DNA from: an uncultured Bacilli bacterium
Lineage (GTDB): Bacteria; Bacillota_I; Bacilli_A; RF39; UBA660
Reading direction: 5' to 3'
Length of the DNA stretch: 19,501 nt
Assembly: GCA_934097015.1 (NCBI GenBank)
Contig: CAKONF010000023.1
Coordinates: forward strand, 1-19,501
Positions 15,141 to 19,501 of the stretch are shown here, piece after piece. The notes under the pieces are model-generated. The model did no database searches. It had not been told where the DNA came from and was given only the letters and a program-made list of their open reading frames with translations. A program made the translations under genes and the position numbers. The stretch's first letter is position 1; each line of letters starts with the position of its first letter.

Positions 15141-16981
15141 TAGAAACCGTGGCCTCCGCCACCTCCTCCGCCTCCAGAGAAGCCTCCACCACCTGAGAAG
15201 CCTCCTCCAGAACCAGAACCACTAGACATATTGCTAGCAGCAATTGTACTATTTGCAACATGATATGCATTATTAATAGAATTATTTATTGTATCATTTA
15301 AATCACTTCTTATTAAATAATTATACATCATTATGTCTGTCATATCAGTATTGTTGTCCATTGCTTGTATTTTAATTTTCATTGTTTTTTCTAAGTTTTT
15401 AGCAACTCCAAATACAGTAGCATAAACTAAATATTTTTCCCATAATATTATTTCTGGTAATTCTTTTTCATCGAATCTACCAAAATCAACTAAGAATTTT
15501 TTAAAAGCCATCCATTTTTTGTATTCCAATATACCAGTTTTACTTTTTCTAGTAGCAAAAGAAATATATATAACACCAATAATACTAAATATTAATACAA
15601 ATATACATAATAAGTCTTCTGCTTTAACACTAAAGTAAAATGATATAAAACTTAATATTACAATAATTAATATTGGTACACCTTTACTTTGTTTATCATA
15701 AAAATTATATTGCTTACTGACATAGTCAACATCTTTTTTCCAATCATTAAAATGATTTAAGAACTTTCTTGCAGTACTTTCTTTCTTACCATACTCTTTT
15801 ATTTCACTTAATGAAACACTATTACCATCTCCTACTTTATTTAGTAAGAATTCCATAATACTTGCTTCTTCTTTAGTAAGTGGTTCCTTAAATGTTTCAG
15901 ATTTCTTTAAAATATAATCTTTTTTACCTTTTTTATCACTAGTTTCCTCAATAGTAAATGCTTTTTTGTATATCATATATAATATACTTGCACTATATCC
16001 ATTGGTACTACTATATTTTTTAATTAACTTTTCTAATATTTCTGGACCATATGTATTTGGAAAATCTCTATAATATTCCATATCAAAATCAGTTTTATAT
16101 TCTTTATCATATTTGAAATAACTATATATTACTAAAATAATTAATGTTATTAAATATATTCCAAATGCAATATAACTTATTATTTGTTTTCTTTTAGCAA
16201 CGCGTCTTAATTCATTTGCTTCATCTGCTAATTTAGTTTCATCATTTATAATATTATCTAATTCATCTTTGTTAGTAAATCTAGTGCTATTATTAACTAA
16301 ATCTTTATTAAATGTCATACGCACATTAAGTACTTCTCCAGAATAGACTTTGTCTATTGTTGCAACCAAACTAGAATAATTTTCATCATTTACTTTTTCT
16401 ACATTACCATATATTGCTCCATGAGCCCATACTCTTAGTGTATCATCAATACTTGGTAAATTAACAGATACTTTTACATCACTTAACGTATCTTCAAAAC
16501 CTTTAGGTATAAAGTTATAATATAACTCTGCTACATCATTATGTACTAATACTATGTCTTTTAATGTATAGCAAAGAACAAATCCACTTTCTCCTCCAGT
16601 ATTTTCATTATACATTGTTATACTAGGACCCATACCATTATAATTAACAGTATATTTTAACTTATCTCCTTTATTAGCACTTGCCACTTCAGTAAATTTA
16701 TCTTTTTTAGTCATATCACTTGGATTTAATAGATAAACATTTATATCTGTTAAATCACTAGGATTATAATTACTATCTCCATCTTTATAATAAATATCTC
16801 TTACATATCCATTATAACTTCCATCCATTTTAATATATTCACATACATTTACATCTCCATTATTTTGTACATCAGCATTAATATTATATTTTGTTATATC
16901 AAAATTAACATCACTTACAGCAAATACATTTAATGGTATTAATATAAATGCAATAATTATAAATATCACACTTTTTTTCAT
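15140..16981 (-). CDS. DUF2207-family membrane protein with Gly-rich C-terminus
   Basis: This 613-residue protein has a signal peptide (about 1-21, ending VFA) and an extracellular domain (about 22-260) with the NGDVNVCEYI and GYVRDIYY patterns of DUF2207. One membrane helix lies at about 262-285. A cytoplasmic region with winged-helix-like segments follows (about 320-425), then a hydrophobic pair of helices at about 430-473 and a further cytoplasmic region. A final tail of about 28 residues is nearly pure Gly/Ser/Phe, ending GHGF; such tails are usual in this family. The tail makes a local GC-rich spot. Function is not established; the family often neighbours lemA, as here. AAGGAG lies 5 nt before the ATG. 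It starts 35 nt after lemA, with a terminator-like hairpin in the gap, so it is probably expressed at a lower level from the lemA promoter. Confidence 0.9.
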   Translation of the reverse strand: MKKSVIFIIIAFILIPLNVFAVSDVNFDITKYNINADVQNNGDVNVCEYIKMDGSYNGYVRDIYYKDGDSNYNPSDLTDINVYLLNPSDMTKKDKFTEVASANKGDKLKYTVNYNGMGPSITMYNENTGGESGFVLCYTLKDIVLVHNDVAELYYNFIPKGFEDTLSDVKVSVNLPSIDDTLRVWAHGAIYGNVEKVNDENYSSLVATIDKVYSGEVLNVRMTFNKDLVNNSTRFTNKDELDNIINDETKLADEANELRRVAKRKQIISYIAFGIYLITLIILVIYSYFKYDKEYKTDFDMEYYRDFPNTYGPEILEKLIKKYSSTNGYSASILYMIYKKAFTIEETSDKKGKKDYILKKSETFKEPLTKEEASIMEFLLNKVGDGNSVSLSEIKEYGKKESTARKFLNHFNDWKKDVDYVSKQYNFYDKQSKGVPILIIVILSFISFYFSVKAEDLLCIFVLIFSIIGVIYISFATRKSKTGILEYKKWMAFKKFLVDFGRFDEKELPEIILWEKYLVYATVFGVAKNLEKTMKIKIQAMDNNTDMTDIMMYNYLIRSDLNDTINNSINNAYHVANSTIAASNMSSGSGSGGGFSGGGGFSGGGGGGGGHGF

Positions 16982-16992
16982 AAACTCTCCTT

Positions 16993-17015
16993 AAAAAAAG
17001 GACTTATAAAGCCCT
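16993..17015 (-). terminator. Intercistronic terminator/attenuator between lemA and DUF2207
   Basis: AGGACTT (16999-17005) and AAGCCCT (17009-17015) form a 7-bp stem with one G-U pair on the minus-strand RNA and a 3-nt loop. A run of at least six U follows, right before the AAGGAG ribosome site of the DUF2207 gene. Confidence 0.6.
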
Positions 17016-17016
17016 A

Positions 17017-17568
17017 TTAAAATTTAACAGTTGGAGCTTCTTTTTCTTTTTCATCAATTTGGAAAAATTCTCCTTTTTTAAATCCACCCATATTTGCAAC
17101 AATATTAGATGGTACACGCTCTACTTTGTTATTATATGTTAATACAGTATCATTATAGAATTGTCTAGCCATAGAAATTTTATCTTCTGTGTCTTTCAAA
17201 TCATTTTGTAATGACATAAAGTTAGTATTAGCTTTTAAATCAGGATAAGATTCTGATAATGCAAATAATTTATTAAGTGCATTAGTAATTTCTCCAGATG
17301 CTTTTACTTTTTCATCAACTGTATGTGCAGTTGTATAAGTATTTCTAGCTTTAATTACATCTTCTAAAGTTTTACTTTCATGTTTAGCATAACCTTTTAC
17401 TGTTTCAACTAAATTAGGTATTAAATCAGCTCTTCTTTTAAGTTGTACGTCAATTTGACTAAATTGATCATCTTTTCTATTTCTTAAACTAATTAAACTA
17501 TTATATGTACTAAAATACCATATTACTAATAAAACAAGTACAGCAATTATAATATATACAGCAGTCAT
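17017..17568 (-). CDS. lemA: LemA family protein
   Basis: This is a 183-residue membrane-anchored protein of the LemA family. The N-terminal helix (about 4-20) is the anchor. The helical-bundle domain shows the family signatures RNRKDDQFSQIDVQLKRRADLIPNLVETVKGYAKHE (split about 29-64), SYPDLKANTNFMSLQNDL (about 107-124), DKISMARQFYND (about 133-144) and YNNKVERVPSNIVA (about 147-160). The molecular role is unknown; it may be linked to membrane or envelope functions. GAAGGAG precedes the ATG by 6 nt. It has its own promoter and leads a two-gene unit with the DUF2207 gene, a common pairing. Confidence 0.95.
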   Translation of the reverse strand: MTAVYIIIAVLVLLVIWYFSTYNSLISLRNRKDDQFSQIDVQLKRRADLIPNLVETVKGYAKHESKTLEDVIKARNTYTTAHTVDEKVKASGEITNALNKLFALSESYPDLKANTNFMSLQNDLKDTEDKISMARQFYNDTVLTYNNKVERVPSNIVANMGGFKKGEFFQIDEKEKEAPTVKF

Positions 17569-17589
17569 AATAATCTCCTTCCTACTTTA

Positions 17590-17618
17590 ATTATATAGTG
17601 TTACATAAAATAATTCAA
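17590..17618 (-). promoter_or_regulatory. lemA promoter
   Basis: On the minus strand TTGAAT (17613-17618), 17-bp spacer, TATAAT (17590-17595). The -10 is perfect and the -35 matches 4 of 6. It follows the tig terminator. Confidence 0.65.
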
Positions 17619-17620
17619 CT

Positions 17621-17647
17621 AAAAAAGAACAAAATTAATTGTTCTTT
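17621..17647 (-). terminator. tig terminator spanning the stop codon
   Basis: AAAGAACAA (17624-17632) and TTGTTCTTT (17639-17647) form a perfect 9-bp stem with a 6-nt loop that contains the TAA stop (17635-17637). Three further U follow the stem, giving a U6 run that is partly in the stem. Confidence 0.65.
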
Positions 17648-18879
17648 AAGAACTCTAATGCTTTCTTCATTTTTAAATCAAATTTTATCATATCCATACC
17701 GCCAATTTGATTTAATAATTCATCTTTTGGTATGTTATATGTATTTGCAATTTCTTCTAAATGTTCTTCGCTTTCTTTATCATCAACTTCAATTTTTTCT
17801 TTTTCACTAACAGCTTCTAATAAGTATCTTTCTTTTATACGCATTTCTGCTTCTGGTTTTAATTGTTCTTCAAGTTGTTCCATATTAGTTTTAGTAAATT
17901 CAAAATATTGTTCTAATGATAAACCTTGCATTCTCATATTATTTTCATATTGATGAACTAATCTATGTATTTCTTCATGAATGACTTCTTCATTTATTTC
18001 TACAGTCATATTTTCTATAGCTTTCTTAATTACTTCATCTAAATATTTATTTTCTATATCATTATTTTTATGTTCTAATAGATGTTCTTTAACTTTTGCT
18101 TCAAATTCTTCTTTAGTTTTTACATCTTCGTATCCTAAATCTTTAAATAATTCTTCATCGATTTCTGGTAATACTCTTTCTTTTATTTCTCTAATTGTAA
18201 CTGTGAATGTTACATCTTTTCCTTTTAAATTTTCTACATAATTTTCTGGAAATTTTAAATCTATATCTTTAGTTTCTCCAACTTTCATTCCGATTAATGC
18301 ATCTTCAAATCCAGGAATAAATGTATTTGAACCTATTTCAAGTGGATAATTTTCTCCAGTTCCACCTTCAAGTTCTTTTCCATCTACTACACCTTTAAAA
18401 TCTATTACAGCAGTATTTCCTTTTACTACTTTTCCATTTTCTTTGATAACTATATCTGCATATTTATCTCTTAAATTATCAATTTCTTCTTCAATATCCT
18501 TTTTAGTTATTTTTGCTGTTTCTTTTTTAATTCCTAAATTTTTGTAATCTCCTAATTTAACTTCTGGTTTACTTATAAATTTGTAAACAATAGTTATTCC
18601 ATCTTTATCTAATTTAGTAATATCAACTGTTGGTTGAATAACAGGAATAATATCTGCTTCTTTAAAAGCTCCTTCATACTCTTTTTCTATAGCAATATCA
18701 GCTGCATCTGGATATAATGTTTCAATACCAACTTTTTTGATGAATAAATCCCATGTAACACTACCTTTTCTAAATCCATCTATTTTAATATCTTTTTTCT
18801 TTTTATTAAAAGCATCTTTTAAATAATTTGTCCATTCTTCATTTTTTATTTCTTTTGTAATTTCTTTTACGTTTTTCAT
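17635..18879 (-). CDS. tig: Trigger factor (ribosome-bound chaperone, peptidyl-prolyl isomerase)
   Basis: Trigger factor docks at the ribosome exit tunnel and shields nascent chains. The 414-residue protein has the ribosome-binding signature GFRKG at 35-39. An FKBP-type PPIase domain lies at about 148-232 (DFKGVVDGKELEGG, IPGFEDALIGMKVGE), and a long helical C-terminal chaperone domain covers about 240-414. The N-terminus is about 9 residues shorter than in E. coli, and the Pro usually following the signature (GFRKGKVP) is absent (GFRKGSVTW). The start is firm: AAGGAGAG sits 5 nt before the ATG and a consensus promoter is upstream. It is monocistronic, with its own terminator, and divergent from the tRNA cluster. 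Confidence 0.96.
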   Translation of the reverse strand: MKNVKEITKEIKNEEWTNYLKDAFNKKKKDIKIDGFRKGSVTWDLFIKKVGIETLYPDAADIAIEKEYEGAFKEADIIPVIQPTVDITKLDKDGITIVYKFISKPEVKLGDYKNLGIKKETAKITKKDIEEEIDNLRDKYADIVIKENGKVVKGNTAVIDFKGVVDGKELEGGTGENYPLEIGSNTFIPGFEDALIGMKVGETKDIDLKFPENYVENLKGKDVTFTVTIREIKERVLPEIDEELFKDLGYEDVKTKEEFEAKVKEHLLEHKNNDIENKYLDEVIKKAIENMTVEINEEVIHEEIHRLVHQYENNMRMQGLSLEQYFEFTKTNMEQLEEQLKPEAEMRIKERYLLEAVSEKEKIEVDDKESEEHLEEIANTYNIPKDELLNQIGGMDMIKFDLKMKKALEFLKNN

Positions 18880-18905
18880 AATTTCTCTCCTTCTTGATAC
18901 ATAGT

Positions 18906-18934
18906 ATTATAAACTAAAAATAAGTCATTATCAA
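18906..18934 (-). promoter_or_regulatory. tig promoter
   Basis: On the minus strand TTGATA (18929-18934), 17-bp spacer, TATAAT (18906-18911). It is near consensus and about 27 nt upstream of the tig start. Confidence 0.8.
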
Positions 18935-18992
18935 GAAATTTACTACTTTTTTGAAAAAAATTTAATTTTATACTAGCAATTTATGAAATCTA

Positions 18993-19001
18993 TGATATAA
19001 T
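18993..19001 (+). promoter_or_regulatory. Extended -10 promoter of the tRNA-Lys gene
   Basis: TGATATAAT gives a perfect -10 (18996-19001) with TG one base upstream. No clear -35 is seen. RNA would begin near 19008, about 11 nt before the mature tRNA. Confidence 0.6.
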
Positions 19002-19018
19002 TAGATACGTAATCGCTT

Positions 19019-19094
19019 GGACTGTTAGCTCAGTTGGTAGAGCAACTGACTCTTAATCAGTGGGTCTAGGGTTCGAATCCCTAACAGTCCACCA
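19019..19094 (+). tRNA. tRNA-Lys (anticodon CTT)
   Basis: Full cloverleaf of 76 nt. The acceptor GGACTGT pairs with ACAGTCC. The D stem is GCTC/GAGC, the anticodon stem ACTGA/TCAGT with loop CTCTTAA (anticodon CTT), and the T arm TAGGG-TTCGAAT-CCCTA. A discriminator A and an encoded CCA follow. It reads AAG, the rarer Lys codon expected in so AT-rich a genome. Confidence 0.96.
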
Positions 19095-19111
19095 TTTTTA
19101 TTAAAAAAATG

Positions 19112-19141
19112 TTGACAAATTATTAATTATTTAGTTATAAT
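19112..19141 (+). promoter_or_regulatory. Promoter of tRNA-Ile and the first tRNA-Glu
   Basis: Perfect TTGACA (19112-19117), 18-bp spacer, perfect TATAAT (19136-19141), 15 nt before the tRNA-Ile gene. Confidence 0.8.
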
Positions 19142-19156
19142 AATTAAGTCATTAAT

Positions 19157-19233
<77 letters not shown>

Positions 19234-19241
19234 TTTTTTAT

Positions 19242-19318
19242 GGCCCGTTGGTGAAGTGGTTCAACACACATGCCTTTCACGCATGCATTCATGGGTTCAA
19301 ATCCCGTACGGGTCACCA
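19242..19318 (+). tRNA. tRNA-Glu (anticodon TTC), copy 1
   Basis: Full cloverleaf of 77 nt. The acceptor GGCCCGT pairs with ACGGGTC (one G-U). The anticodon stem is CATGC/GCATG with loop CTTTCAC (anticodon TTC), and the T loop is TTCAAAT. CCA is encoded. It is followed by a strong terminator. Confidence 0.96.
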
Positions 19319-19335
19319 ATTTTTGTCTACGATTG

Positions 19336-19366
19336 ACTACTTTTTCTAAAAAAGTAGTTTTTTTTT
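19336..19366 (+). terminator. Terminator of the tRNA-Ile/tRNA-Glu unit
   Basis: ACTACTTTTT (19336-19345) and AAAAAGTAGT (19349-19358) form a 10-bp stem with a 3-nt loop, followed by a T9 run (19358-19366). Confidence 0.8.
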
Positions 19367-19376
19367 AAAATAATAC

Positions 19377-19406
19377 TTGACAATAATATATCTAATATAG
19401 TATAGT
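19377..19406 (+). promoter_or_regulatory. Promoter of the second tRNA-Glu
   Basis: Perfect TTGACA (19377-19382), 18-bp spacer, TATAGT (19401-19406), 19 nt before the tRNA. Confidence 0.7.
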
Positions 19407-19425
19407 TAACTAGTCATTTGTTTAT

Positions 19426-19501
19426 GGCCCGTTGGTGAAGTGGTTCAACACACATGCCTTTCACGCATGCATTCATGGGTTCAAATCCCGTACGGGTCAC
19501 C
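19426..19501 (+). tRNA. tRNA-Glu (anticodon TTC), copy 2, cut one base short by the window
   Basis: Identical to copy 1 over all 76 bases present; only the last A of CCA is missing because the window ends. It has its own promoter, so it is a separate transcription unit. Confidence 0.93.

Noticed and set aside
15085..15270. Small minus-strand frame rich in Glu/Ala/Val at the DUF2207 end
   Set aside because: It is a frame-shifted reading of the Gly-rich tail codons of the DUF2207 gene.
132..18879. Mycoplasma-type code (TGA = Trp)
   Set aside because: Conserved Trp residues (for example the WW in sigma region 2 of rpoD) are TGG, and all genes reach full family length without in-frame TGA.

Overview
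The window is very AT-rich. It carries fourteen protein genes, all on the minus strand, and a cluster of four tRNA genes on the plus strand at the right edge. The order dnaG-rpoD-trmK, the sigma-A-type promoters, the AGGAG-type ribosome sites, and the LemA/DUF2207 and TasA-like surface proteins point to a low-GC Bacillota/Mycoplasmatota-type bacterium. I infer an uncultured gut Bacilli lineage of the RF39/Erysipelotrichales kind. Trp is encoded by TGG and no gene needs TGA readthrough, so this is not a Mycoplasma-code genome.

In transcription order (right to left): trigger factor (tig) has its own consensus promoter and a terminator that overlaps its stop codon. lemA and a DUF2207 membrane protein follow, with a terminator-like hairpin between them. 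Next comes the information-processing operon dnaG-rpoD-trmK, whose genes overlap by a few bases. An XRE-HTH/multi-membrane regulator gene follows, with a 21-bp-period direct repeat just upstream of its predicted -35 box. Then come a TasA/SipW-type surface protein, a large protein with two HEPN RNase motifs, uvrC, a small CxH...CxxC protein, mutS, an HD-domain hydrolase and a second CxH...CxxC protein. Convergent terminators close the left edge.

Two places stand out. (1) The surface-protein leader (about 9811-9957) contains an 11-C homopolymer inside a long imperfect inverted repeat. The outer arms of that repeat pair the start codon with the upstream leader. It looks like a slippage-prone (phase-variable) translation or attenuation switch. 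(2) The gene at 6337-8025 encodes a protein with two HEPN motifs (RNKIAH and RNSIAH). Each motif is followed by a similar strand-rich segment and a helix, which suggests an internally duplicated two-HEPN ribonuclease of unknown system. No CRISPR array or MNT antitoxin lies nearby.

The tRNA cluster (Lys-CTT, Ile-GAT, Glu-TTC, Glu-TTC) is transcribed divergently from tig. The two Glu genes are identical, and each Glu unit is served by a different promoter. DNA repair (mutS, uvrC), replication priming (dnaG), housekeeping transcription (rpoD), tRNA modification (trmK) and nascent-chain folding (tig) make this mostly a core-genome region. The accessory elements are the surface protein, the HEPN protein and the regulator in the middle.
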